From Bryobacterales bacterium (lineage in GTDB: Bacteria > Acidobacteriota > Terriglobia > Bryobacterales > Bryobacteraceae), in contig SHUI01000009.1 of the NCBI GenBank assembly GCA_009697455.1, forward strand, positions 1 through 37,043: 37,043 bases of DNA, in the 5' to 3' direction. The position numbers and the translations under genes were made by a program. Under the pieces are notes generated by a model. That model searched no databases. It was given only the letters and a program-made list of their open reading frames with translations, and had not been told where the DNA came from. Below, piece after piece: positions 16,291 through 24,265 of the stretch (positions are counted from its first letter, which is position 1; each line of letters begins with the position of its first letter).

Positions 16291-16605
16291 TCAAACCTCC
16301 ATATCCCGTTTCGCCGCGTTCCACTTCATTCTTCTGCCGGATCGCAACGCCTCGATCGCCATGCACAGCACGATGGCCGTAGACTGGCCCGCTTCGACGG
16401 GTGCGTTCGGCTCCTTGCGCGTCCTGGCGCAATCGAGAAAGTTCGCGATGTGCTGCCGCGCCGCCCGCTCGAAGCTGCCGTACTCTTTCTTCTCGACCTC
16501 CGGTCTTGTTACAATTTCCCGCGACTCCGGATAGAGCGCCCCGGAATCGCGCGCCACGTCGAACCGCGCTTTCGATCCGTGAAACTGTTTCATCTGCGCC
16601 GGGCG
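16291..16605 (-). pseudogene. C-terminal fragment of a Gfo/Idh/MocA-family oxidoreductase
   Basis: The minus-strand frame ends at a TGA (16291-16293), just after the convergent sulfatase. It reads like the last ~105 residues of an intact acidobacterial Gfo/Idh/MocA protein: KQFHGSKARFDV, LYPESREI, then NFLDCARTRKEPNAPVEAG, a SAIVLCMAIEALRSGR-like helix and a final MKWN. The N-terminal Rossmann domain and most of the C-terminal domain are absent. Upstream (above about 16605) the frame loses family character. No credible start or ribosome site precedes the fragment. It is a truncated relic, not a functional gene. Confidence 0.75.
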
Positions 16606-17182
16606 CGCCGCGGGCGTCAAACCGAAACGGCGAAAACCACGGACTGATCTGACCAGCCGCAAACTGCAGTGCCAAGGAACCGCGCTAGGCGCCGCGTCCC
16701 AAACAGGCGAGCGAGAAATTCCAGCGGAACGACATCATCTACCCGATCAATGCCAAGCCTGATGGAAATCGCTGCGTGGAACGAGGGTCCATCCAAAATA
16801 CCTAACACGCGGGGGGACAGATTGGGAAACCGTCGCGTCGATGCTCCGGCAGATCGCTGGAAATTCGAACCCACGGATTGCGACAGCTTCCCTCTGGCGG
16901 GGAAATCGCCTCGATGTTTTCGAACGCTAGAGACGGCTTTCCATTGCCGTGAGGATGCTGCACCTGGGCAGCCCCCGTGGATGCCGACGCTTTGCGTCAG
17001 CCCGGGCAGAAATTATTAGGGGAGCCGCGACTTCGGCACTCACCGCTCGAATGCTTATCTTCTTCGCACGACGCAGCCGCCGAGAATGCCGCAGGCTCGC
17101 GGGCGCTCCACAACGGAAACGTCAGAACGGCCAGAACGCTCATCAGAGGACCACTCGGCAGTCGAATGTTACACTGAATGCC
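16606..17182. other. No recognisable gene; probable degraded sequence
   Basis: Both strands were read. Short open frames exist, for example a plus-strand stretch around 16700-16805 with the protein-like text EKFQRNDIIYPINAKPDGN that soon hits a stop. None has a family signature, a ribosome site or a sensible length. A small GACGC-TTT-GCGTC hairpin lies near 16984-16996. The lack of coding character between two gene relics suggests decayed DNA. Confidence 0.5.
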
Positions 17183-17823
17183 GTGTGTCGAGTTGTCCAA
17201 ATCCTCCACGTTTCGGATCCGCATGCCCAAACCGAAACCATGAAGCTGCTCAACTCTCTGGCAATGTCGCGACGCGATTGTGACGTTGTAGCGTTGACTG
17301 GCGATTGTGTATCGACGACCTGTCGCCAGTTACCGGAGGAATGGAACCACTGGCCGCAGGCGTTCAAGCTCTCGGTTCCAGGGAATCACGGCGACGACTC
17401 GGAGACGTTTCGTCTCCTCGATAAATTGGAAGTGCCAGACACCGTGGCAATGTCGGGTCGAAGACCTGATATTCGTGGGGGTCGATTCTAAACAGCAAAA
17501 TCCGTTCGTCCATGGCAAGGCACGACGCAGGGGATGCGCAAGGCGTCGTTCTGATGTCTCACGAACCACCAAGTCAGAACCGTAGCGACTGTACCGATTC
17601 GCTCCTTTCGTTCGTCGGGAGCAGACGCTTTCTTATCCTGCAGGGCCATGACCACCGGTCGGATAGCGAATGGGACCCGTCGGCGCTCTTCGGCACAACC
17701 CAGTACTGTCGCTCAAAAGTAATCAGCTCAGGAAGTCGGCGGGGGCTGGGCCACGTGATTAGCTGGTCGGATGGCTCATTTGCCTGTCAGGTTGTCCATC
17801 CGCCACCACGAACAGGCTCGTGA
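17183..17823 (+). pseudogene. Metallophosphoesterase (calcineurin-like), two frameshifts
   Basis: Three frames must be joined to read the protein. From GTG 17183 the first frame gives VVQILHVSDPHA (metal motif DxH), VALTGDC (GD) and SVPGNHG (GNH). Near 17455 the sense passes to a second frame (VEDLIFVGVDSKQQN), and near 17515 to a third, which contains VVLMSHEP and LQGHDHR (GHxH) and ends at 17823. All five metallophosphoesterase signature blocks are therefore present in order over about 210 codons, but the two shifts prevent translation of one product. Sequencing error at both points is possible but less likely, given that the flanks are also decayed. The substrate is unknown. Confidence 0.75.
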
Positions 17824-18107
17824 ATCTGCTCGTTCCGGTGAAAACCGTCATTGCCTCGCGGCGATTTGTGTGGCTGCTGGGACGCCGAGTGCGAGGGCCA
17901 GCGGCCGCAACTCAGCTCAGCATACCGTTGTGGCGTGGCACATGCTTCGGCGCCGTCAAGCGGGACGGGCCGGTCGCGCGCGGCGGCAGGGTGGCGCTTA
18001 TCGCACGCCGTTAAGTTAAGGCTGCCCGTGCGAGTCCGTCACCGCTCGCAGCTGATTCACAGGGCCGCAGGACGGCTGCGCCAGTCGTGAAATGGCGGCG
18101 CGCGGTA
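17824..18107. other. Intergenic, nothing supported
   Basis: A 64-codon open frame starting with GTG at 17820 runs to 18014, but it overlaps the end of the broken phosphoesterase, is rich in Arg, Val and Ala, and matches no family I know. I see no RNA gene, repeat or clear terminator here. Confidence 0.4.
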
Positions 18108-19484
18108 CTAACGGCGGGTGCTGAACTGCCGTGCGAGAAATTCCAGCAATTCGTCGCGATCCGCGGGCGCGACCTTCGCGCCCCAACCGGTCATCTTTGT
18201 GACTTCGCGGTCCCACTGTGCGCGCGTGAGGCGCTGGCCTTCGATGATATCGGCCTCGTGGCATCCGATACACGCGGCCTTAACCTTCTCCGGATACTCG
18301 GGCTTCGCCGTACCGGGTGCTGGAGGCGGGGCTGCGGTCGCGCTGCCCACCTCCACGCGCACCTGGTGCACCACGTTCCACTGATAGCCGGACGGGTTCC
18401 AGTCCTGCGCGAACGGCTGCGTCGCACCGCTGCCGTCGGTCGTGCGCGACATCAGAACGTAGGAGCCGGGGCCGGGCGGGGTCCAGTTGTGTTCGAAAAG
18501 CCGCCAGCCGTATCTTGCGCGCTCCGATCCAAGCCGTGCGTTCTGCCAGGTTCTGCCGCTGTCGGTTGAAACTTCGACGCGCGCAACCGGCGCGGCGCCT
18601 GCCCATGCGGCTCCCCGGATCGTAACAGGCACCCCCTGCCCGACCCGCGCTCCGGCCAGAGGCGACGCGATCACCGACTTCGGACGGATCGCTTCAAGCG
18701 GTGCGAGATCGGCCGGGTCCACCACCGCTCCCGGTGCAACGGGCCGCACCGGATAGCGGTACGCGGTCTTCATGAAAAAACCGTCGAATTCCTTGTCGCG
18801 GACTTCGATGTTCGTCAGCCACTTGACCCACGAATCGCCCGCCCATCCCGGCACGACGGCGCGGAGCGGAAAGCCGTGCGCTTCCGAAAGCGGCTCGCCG
18901 TTCATCTCGTAGGCGAGCAGCGTATTCGGGTCGAGCGACTTGCCCACGGGGACCGTGCGAACGAAATCGGGCATGGTCCCGATCGGCACGTCCGCGCCGT
19001 TGAACAGGATCTCCCTCGCCGAAGCCTTCATGCCGGCTTTCGTTAGCAGATCGGCCAATCGCACGCCCGCCCAGCGTCCGTTGCCGACCGCGCCGTGCGT
19101 CCATTGCATGCCGATGAGCCCTGGCTCGTAGAAGCTTCGGCCGTTACCGGCGCACTCGAGCACGCTCACCAATTCGGTGCGCGGGAGCTTTTTCAGATCG
19201 TCGAGCGAAAGCGAAAGCGGGGTCTCGACTTCACCTTCGATCTTCAGCCGCCACGTGGCGGCGTCGACCTTCGGAATGTACATGTGGCTGCGAACAAAGA
19301 AACGCTCAACGGGTGTGATCCAGGTGGAGAAGCCGTCGAGCGGCATTTCGAGATCGAGCGGGCGCGCCGAGCGTACGATCATGTCCTTCTTCGGACGGTC
19401 GGCGGCGTCGAGCGGGAACTTCGCTCCGGACCAGAAACCGGCGGCGGAGAGCGCCTTGAAAAACTGTCTGCGCGATGCGTTCAT
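18108..19484 (-). CDS. Sulfite oxidase-family Moco enzyme fused to C-terminal cytochrome c
   Basis: The 458-residue product starts with a Tat-type signal (SRRQFFKALSAAGFW, residues 4-18). A sulfite-oxidase molybdopterin domain follows (about 40-250), with the Moco-ligating C111 (VLECAGNGR) and the HGFPLRAVVPGWAG active-site segment. A dimerisation domain (about 260-385) comes next. After an Ala/Pro linker there is a small cytochrome c domain with one haem site, C405-I-G-C408-H409, and a likely axial Met in VTKMTGWG. Known SorAB and SoxCD enzymes carry the haem on a separate subunit; here it is on the same chain. It should oxidise sulfite or a related sulfur compound in the periplasm. It lies 15 bp downstream of the kinase gene, with an AGGAAGGA ribosome site in the gap. 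Confidence 0.9.
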   Translation of the reverse strand: MNASRRQFFKALSAAGFWSGAKFPLDAADRPKKDMIVRSARPLDLEMPLDGFSTWITPVERFFVRSHMYIPKVDAATWRLKIEGEVETPLSLSLDDLKKLPRTELVSVLECAGNGRSFYEPGLIGMQWTHGAVGNGRWAGVRLADLLTKAGMKASAREILFNGADVPIGTMPDFVRTVPVGKSLDPNTLLAYEMNGEPLSEAHGFPLRAVVPGWAGDSWVKWLTNIEVRDKEFDGFFMKTAYRYPVRPVAPGAVVDPADLAPLEAIRPKSVIASPLAGARVGQGVPVTIRGAAWAGAAPVARVEVSTDSGRTWQNARLGSERARYGWRLFEHNWTPPGPGSYVLMSRTTDGSGATQPFAQDWNPSGYQWNVVHQVRVEVGSATAAPPPAPGTAKPEYPEKVKAACIGCHEADIIEGQRLTRAQWDREVTKMTGWGAKVAPADRDELLEFLARQFSTRR

Positions 19485-19499
19485 GATTCATCCTTCCTG

Positions 19500-21149
19500 T
19501 CAGGGTTCGAGCGATACCTTCAACACGGTTATACCTTCGCGAATATCCACCTGCTGCGTCTTCCGCTGGCCGTCCTTTTCCACGGTGACCGAGTAATGGC
19601 CCGGGAGCAGGGAGATCTCGGAAGGCGTGGTTTGGGGCTGGCGTTTGTCGTCGATGTAGACTACCGCACCGGCGGGCGTCGACGTAACCATGAGCGCACC
19701 GCCGGTCTTCTTCTTCATGTCGAAGAGCACGATGTCGTTCGATCCCTCGATCACCAGGATCGAGCGGATCTCGCGGGGGTAGCCCTCGAGAGACGCCGTG
19801 ATTGTGTGCTTGCCCGGTGAGGCGTCGATCGCGCACGGCGTCCTGCACCCGGTCTCGGAACGTTCGTCGAGGACAATCCGCGCTCCCGGCGGATTACTGG
19901 ATATGACAATCTCCTGCATGCCCGGTTTCGGCGGAGAACGGCGAAGCGGTGGTTCGACGGCCGGCACCGGCGCCGCCGGCTTCTCCTCCGCCCTAGCCGC
20001 AGGCACTGCCGCGGGCGGCGCACCTGCTTCTGTTCCGGTTTGCATTGGACTTGGCTTCAATTCCGGCGGTATGACAACGCGCGGTGCCGCGGCCGTCACG
20101 GGCAGATCCGGGGGAGGCGGCAAATCAATCCAGCGTTCGAAAGGCGACGCGGCCCAAATGAGAAAGGCGATTGCTCCCAGTAGCGCGATCCACAATGGCG
20201 CGTTGCTGTGGCTCCGCTGCCGAACTGCGCGCCCGCGAGCGCCGCCCGCCGTTCCGGCCAAAGCCGGGTCACGTCCGCCCTGCGTGGGCATCAACGACGA
20301 GGAACCGCGCGCGGAGCTCTTCCACCCCGGCGTATTGTTGAATGCCGTGGTCATCGCGCTCACGAACTTGGCGCAGTTATCGTATCGCGCTTCCGGCTTC
20401 TTCGCGAGCCCGCGGCGCAGAACCGCCTCGATTTGCGGACCGAGCGTAGGGTTGAGGCGCCCGGCCGGCGCTGCCTCTTCGCAAACGATCTTGTAGACCA
20501 CGGTGGTCAATTGCTCGCCCGGAAACGGCAGTTCGCCCGTGAGCAGTTCGTAGGCGAGAACGCAGAGCGAATATTGGTCGGCGCGCCCGTCAATCGCGTG
20601 ACCCTGCACCTGCTCGGGCGACATGTAGCTCGGCGTGCCGACGATGAGGCCGGCCTGCGTAAGACGGTCCGACGCCGTGATTTTCGCGATGCCGAAGTCG
20701 GTGACCTTCGTCTGCCCGTCTTCGCCGAGCATCAGATTGCCGGGTTTGATGTCGCGGTGAACGATGCCCTTGCCGTGCGCGTAATCGAGCGCCGCCGCAG
20801 TCTGTTCAAGGATGCGGATCAGCCGCGCGGGTTCAATGGGTTGGCCGGCGCCCATCACCTTTTCGAGCGAAGGGCCGGACACGTACTCCATCGCGATGTA
20901 CGACAGATCGCCTTCCTGGGCCATGTCATAGATCGTGACAATACCCGGGTGGGACAGCATACCCGCCGAACGTGCCTCGCGGAACAGCCGCGCCTGGAGT
21001 TTCGCGCGCTCCTCAGGACTCGCGTCCGCAAGGCGGATGGTCTTGATCGCGACGTGGCGGCCGATGGTGGGATCGATTGCGTGGTACACGATCCCCATCG
21101 CGCCACGGCCCAGTTCCCCGACAATCTTGTACCGCCCGATACTCTCCAT
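19500..21149 (-). CDS. Transmembrane Ser/Thr protein kinase with two PEGA domains
   Basis: The 549-residue product has a complete Hanks-type kinase domain (about 7-270): the glycine loop GRGAMG (14-19), K36, HRDIKPGN (131-138, catalytic D133), DFG (151-153) and SPEQ (177-180). A single membrane helix lies at about 318-335. The extracytoplasmic part has a Pro/Ala-rich linker and then two PEGA repeats (about 415-465 and 485-535), each with the IxSxPxGAxVxxD pattern; the first carries a CRTPC cysteine pair. PEGA domains are thought to bind surface polymers or proteins. The kinase may sense an envelope signal; its targets are unknown. Ribosome site AGAGGAAA precedes ATG 21149. It lies upstream of the sulfite dehydrogenase gene, probably in one operon. 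Confidence 0.95.
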   Translation of the reverse strand: MESIGRYKIVGELGRGAMGIVYHAIDPTIGRHVAIKTIRLADASPEERAKLQARLFREARSAGMLSHPGIVTIYDMAQEGDLSYIAMEYVSGPSLEKVMGAGQPIEPARLIRILEQTAAALDYAHGKGIVHRDIKPGNLMLGEDGQTKVTDFGIAKITASDRLTQAGLIVGTPSYMSPEQVQGHAIDGRADQYSLCVLAYELLTGELPFPGEQLTTVVYKIVCEEAAPAGRLNPTLGPQIEAVLRRGLAKKPEARYDNCAKFVSAMTTAFNNTPGWKSSARGSSSLMPTQGGRDPALAGTAGGARGRAVRQRSHSNAPLWIALLGAIAFLIWAASPFERWIDLPPPPDLPVTAAAPRVVIPPELKPSPMQTGTEAGAPPAAVPAARAEEKPAAPVPAVEPPLRRSPPKPGMQEIVISSNPPGARIVLDERSETGCRTPCAIDASPGKHTITASLEGYPREIRSILVIEGSNDIVLFDMKKKTGGALMVTSTPAGAVVYIDDKRQPQTTPSEISLLPGHYSVTVEKDGQRKTQQVDIREGITVLKVSLEP

Positions 21150-21198
21150 TCCGCGCGCTTTCCTCTAGCTTCGCATAATCCCCCGAATATGGAGTAAA

Positions 21199-22290
21199 GT
21201 GACGAAGAATATGCGAATGTATCGAATGCTTTGCCTCGCGGCCTTGGCGGCCAGCCTCTCCGCCGCGGCTCTTGATCAAGTTGAAGTCTTCCGCTCGGGC
21301 GACGGATACAAGAGCTTCCGCATTCCCGCGCTGATCGCGACTACGAAGGGAACGCTGCTTGCGTTCTGCGAAGGACGCTCCGCCGAGAACGACACTGCGA
21401 ACATCGACCTGCTGCTTCGACGCAGCAAGGACGGCGGCAGGACGTGGCTGCCCCGGCAAACCGTGTGGGACTTCGGCGAGGACGTGGCTGGGAACCCCGC
21501 GCCGGTTGTCGATCGCAAGACAGGAACAATCTGGCTGCTGATGACGTCGAACCCCGGAACGGTTCCCGAGAAAATGATCGTCGACGGATCGGACTTGGGT
21601 ACGCGAACGGTGTGGGTCACGCACAGCGATGACGACGGGGCGACCTGGGCAAAGCCGGACGAAATTACGAAGTCCGTGAAGCGCGCGGATTGGACGTGGT
21701 ACGCGACCGGGCCGGGAAATGGGATTCAGTTGAAGAACGGACGGCTGGTGATTCCATGCGACCATTACGTCCGCGGCACGAAGGTAAAGCATTCGCACGT
21801 CGTCTACAGCGACGACCACGGAAAGACCTGGCAAATCGGCGGCGTGGCGGGGGATGGAACCAACGAGAGCGCCGTCGCCGAACTCGCGGATGGAAGCCTG
21901 CTCCTTAACATGCGGAGCTATCACGGCAAGCACCGGAGAGCCGTGGCCCGCAGTACGGACGGCGGCCTGAACTGGTCCGAGTTGACGTTCGATGAAGCCC
22001 TAATCGAACCTGTTTGCCAAGCCAGTCTGATCCGGGCAGGGAAGGGAAACCGGCTTCTGTTCTCGAACCCAGCGAGCGAGAAGCGCGAGAACCTGACGGT
22101 ACGGCTCAGCGAGGATGGCGGGAAGACGTGGCCGCGATCGAAAGTCCTGCACGCGGGACCGGCGGCGTATTCGAATCTCGCAATGCTGCCCGGCGGCGCG
22201 GTCGGCTGCCTCTATGAACGGGGAGAGAAGAAGGCGTATGAGGTGATCACCTTCGCGCGCTTCCCGCTGAGTCTACTTCGACGCCCGTGA
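21199..22290 (+). CDS. Exported sialidase-family (GH33/BNR) glycosidase
   Basis: The 363-residue product has a signal peptide (about 9-24) and a six-bladed propeller of the sialidase type. The FRIP motif (R41 in SFRIPAL) gives the first arginine of the carboxylate-binding triad. Five Asp-box motifs are visible: SKDGGRTW, SDDDGATW, SDDHGKTW, STDGGLNW and SEDGGKTW (about residues 76, 143, 204, 252 and 304). Candidate catalytic residues are E223, R239, R297 and the nucleophile Y324. It likely releases sialic acid or a similar nonulosonate from glycans outside the cell. GTG 21199 is preferred because GGAG lies 4 nt upstream; ATG 21211 also keeps the signal. Its last 18 bases overlap the end of the convergent cytochrome gene. 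Confidence 0.88.
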   Translation: MTKNMRMYRMLCLAALAASLSAAALDQVEVFRSGDGYKSFRIPALIATTKGTLLAFCEGRSAENDTANIDLLLRRSKDGGRTWLPRQTVWDFGEDVAGNPAPVVDRKTGTIWLLMTSNPGTVPEKMIVDGSDLGTRTVWVTHSDDDGATWAKPDEITKSVKRADWTWYATGPGNGIQLKNGRLVIPCDHYVRGTKVKHSHVVYSDDHGKTWQIGGVAGDGTNESAVAELADGSLLLNMRSYHGKHRRAVARSTDGGLNWSELTFDEALIEPVCQASLIRAGKGNRLLFSNPASEKRENLTVRLSEDGGKTWPRSKVLHAGPAAYSNLAMLPGGAVGCLYERGEKKAYEVITFARFPLSLLRRP

Positions 22291-23634
22291 GGTCTGGAAA
22301 CGGCCGCTTTGCCGGACTTTCGCGGCGTCCAGGTACTCAATCCAGCTCGTCATCATTTCCTCTTCGCTCTTGTCGCCCCAGCGGACGGCGGCCGAAGGGT
22401 CCGGGTTGGCCCGGTTGTTGGGGCTGTTGTCGTAGTGCGCCGTCACGATGAGCGTGCTGCCTTTTTCGGCAAGAACCGGATCGCGGTTGCGGTAGACGAG
22501 CTGCCAGTTGAAGTCGTAGCGCGGCACGGAGAGAAGCACCTCGCGTTTGCCATCGGCGCGGATCAGTTCGTAGGTGATGTCCTTTCCCCGATAGTGCATG
22601 TGCGGCGTGAACGAAAGCAGAAAGGTGTCCTTCTCAAAGGTGTAGCAGCGTTTCACTTCATGGCTCGCCGCGCCTGCTGGAATCTGCATGAAGAAGTTGC
22701 GCAGATCCATGCGGCCCAACACCACCTCGGGAGGGCCAGGCGCGAGGAAGAAGCCGACGCTGGTGCGGTCCGTCTGCGGCTTGCCCGCGACGCGTGCGTA
22801 GTGGACAACGAACTCGAGTTTCGCGCCGGGCGGAATCCACTTTGCCGTCCCGTCCGGGAAGACGTCTGGCGGCCGCCCGGGCAGGAACGCCGCGAGTCCG
22901 CCTTCCTGGAACCCGCGCAGGAACGGGAGATCGGGCGCGTTCACGGCGCAGGCGTCGTTGACCACGGGGGCGTCGGCGCGGATTCGCGTCAGCTTGCCTT
23001 CGCTCACCAGGAACTTCGGGAGCCCCGGCGCGTTGAGTGTGGAAGCGGCCTGCATGCGCGCCGGATCTTCGTGGACCAGCAGCACGTGCACGTGATGCAC
23101 CACGGCGCGATTGCCTGGCTTGATCTCGGCGGCGCGAATCCAGCGGCCTTCGGTGAAATTCGTGGGTACGGTGAAATGCTCGTAGGCGTCTTCGCCCAGC
23201 GTGACGTTGTGATCGACGCCGATATCGACGACGATGTCGGGCTTGCCAAGTTGCCAGCCTTCAACGAACTTCGGCGCGGGCGGCAGATCGCGCGGGTCGC
23301 CTTCCTTCGCGCCGGCCTCGACCCAGGCGCGAACCGTATCGAGTTCTGTCTTCGAGAGCCGGGGGTCGTTCGAAAAGCTGCCGTGCGCGGGGTCGGCGAA
23401 CCATGGCGGCATCTTGCGGCTGATGACGGCGTCGCGGATGGCCTTCGCCCAAGGACGCGCCGACTTGTAATCGAGCAGCGACATCGGCGCGACGCTGCCC
23501 GGCCGATGGCATTCGACGCAATGCCTGTTGAACACGGGCGCGACATCTTTGCTGAATGTGGGGGCGCTGAACGCGGCGACAGCGGCGAGTGCGCTTCCGA
23601 GAATGAGTCTGAGCGCGGTTGAACGTGCGGTCAT
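22273..23634 (-). CDS. Periplasmic protein with N-terminal cytochrome c site and copper type II monooxygenase-like domains
   Basis: The 453-residue product has a signal peptide (about 8-24) and a short cytochrome c domain with C39-V-E-C42-H43. The rest resembles peptidylglycine/dopamine-hydroxylase folds. AVVHHVHVLL supplies an HH pair like one copper site, HMHYRG an HxH like the second, and WGDKSEEEMM a Met in the position of the third CuM ligand. Family knowledge: such fused proteins are frequent in Acidobacteria and annotated as ascorbate-dependent monooxygenases, but their substrate is unknown. Here the attached haem could deliver electrons in place of ascorbate, which is inference. ATG 23634 begins the signal peptide; an in-frame ATG at 23700 would add a non-signal stretch and overlap the divergent gene. 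Confidence 0.85.
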   Translation of the reverse strand: MTARSTALRLILGSALAAVAAFSAPTFSKDVAPVFNRHCVECHRPGSVAPMSLLDYKSARPWAKAIRDAVISRKMPPWFADPAHGSFSNDPRLSKTELDTVRAWVEAGAKEGDPRDLPPAPKFVEGWQLGKPDIVVDIGVDHNVTLGEDAYEHFTVPTNFTEGRWIRAAEIKPGNRAVVHHVHVLLVHEDPARMQAASTLNAPGLPKFLVSEGKLTRIRADAPVVNDACAVNAPDLPFLRGFQEGGLAAFLPGRPPDVFPDGTAKWIPPGAKLEFVVHYARVAGKPQTDRTSVGFFLAPGPPEVVLGRMDLRNFFMQIPAGAASHEVKRCYTFEKDTFLLSFTPHMHYRGKDITYELIRADGKREVLLSVPRYDFNWQLVYRNRDPVLAEKGSTLIVTAHYDNSPNNRANPDPSAAVRWGDKSEEEMMTSWIEYLDAAKVRQSGRFQTSRASK

Positions 23635-23643
23635 GGCTGCGCC

Positions 23644-23650
23644 TATTATA
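23644..23650. promoter_or_regulatory. Symmetric -10 element shared by divergent genes (TATTATA)
   Basis: The 7 bases read TATTAT on the plus strand and TATAAT on the minus strand. The minus reading ends 10 nt before ATG 23634 of the copper/cytochrome gene. The plus reading lies 29 nt before GTG 23679 of the antitoxin. One symmetric element could thus start transcription both ways. Confidence 0.45.
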
Positions 23651-23678
23651 CGCCCGCCGGGACTCGGTCGAGGCTTCA

Positions 23679-23969
23679 GTGAGACGAAACCGGTTTCCAC
23701 CTGGGCCCGAACAGCAACGCGACCGCCGGTTCCAGCTTCGCGCGACCGCCACGGAAGATGAACTCATCAAAGTAGCGGCGGACCGCCAAGGCGTCACCGT
23801 CACCGAATTCATCATGCGCAGTGCTTGCGAGAAGGCGGAGCAGGCGCCTGCGGACCAAACGCGCTTTGTACTCGACGAAAAGCGATGGAAAGCATTCATG
23901 GAGGCTTTGGATCGCCCCGCCAAGGATAAGCCGCGTCTTCGCCAGTTGTTCCAGGAGCGGCATGTCTGA
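23679..23969 (+). CDS. TacA-type (DUF1778) ribbon-helix-helix antitoxin
   Basis: The 96-residue product has an N-terminal RHH DNA-binding domain (about 17-55: RRFQLRATATEDELIKVAA, then TVTEFIMRSA). The C-terminal toxin-binding tail (62-92) has the family's FVLDEKRWKAFMEALDRP and LRQLF signature. TacA antitoxins neutralise GNAT toxins that acetylate aminoacyl-tRNA, and repress their own operon. The start is GTG 23679, preceded by GAGG at a 5-nt distance; an in-frame ATG at 23619 would overlap the divergent gene. The stop codon overlaps an ATG at 23962, the usual coupling to the toxin gene, but that toxin is broken. The antitoxin itself looks intact. Confidence 0.88.
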   Translation: MRRNRFPPGPEQQRDRRFQLRATATEDELIKVAADRQGVTVTEFIMRSACEKAEQAPADQTRFVLDEKRWKAFMEALDRPAKDKPRLRQLFQERHV

Positions 23970-24212
23970 CCGCGTTCGATTGCGCCAACACAGCCCTCAA
24001 CGATTGGCTCAGGAAGTTCGCTTGGACGAACCAGCAGGCGGACTCCGCCAAGACTTACGTGGCGCGCGGAAGGCAATCGGGCCGCCGGATACTACGCTCT
24101 CACCACGGGCTGCGTGCATAAGCATGATAGCCCACAACGGATAGCCAAGGGCTTGGCCAATCATACGATCGGCGTGGTACTGCTGGCAAGACTAGCCGTG
24201 GATCAATCGCTA
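23962..24212 (+). pseudogene. Broken TacT-type GNAT toxin
   Basis: The ATG at 23962 overlaps the antitoxin stop, as in active TacAT pairs, but the frame from it is not toxin-like. Family text appears in two other frames: FDCANTALNDWLRKFAW and TNQQADSAKTYVA at about 23975-24070, then GYYALTTGCV and VVLLARLAVDQSL at 24087-24212. Intact toxins read FDCGN..LNDWLR, YY.L..GSV and VVLL.RLAVD. At least two frameshifts, a shortened N-terminus and loss of everything after AVDQSL (the acetyl-CoA loop and catalytic tyrosine) make it non-functional. The TonB-dependent receptor gene begins about 50 bp further on. Confidence 0.85.
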
Positions 24213-24265
24213 CGATTGACTCCGACGAGCCCCGAGTGTAGGCTGGGGCAAGTCGAGGCACAAAG

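Noticed and set aside
17820-18014. Short plus-strand open frame after the broken phosphoesterase
   Set aside because: It has no ribosome site, overlaps the relic's end and has no protein-like pattern; probably chance.
20208-21197. 329-codon plus-strand open frame opposite the kinase gene
   Set aside because: The kinase motifs on the minus strand are complete and this frame has no recognisable domain.
22309-23622. 437-codon plus-strand open frame opposite the copper/cytochrome gene
   Set aside because: The opposite strand has a signal peptide and haem and copper motifs; this frame is a shadow.
23962-24141. Open frame from the ATG overlapping the antitoxin stop, as a possible intact small toxin
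   Set aside because: The toxin-family text is in the two other frames, so this frame is the shifted remains of the GNAT toxin.
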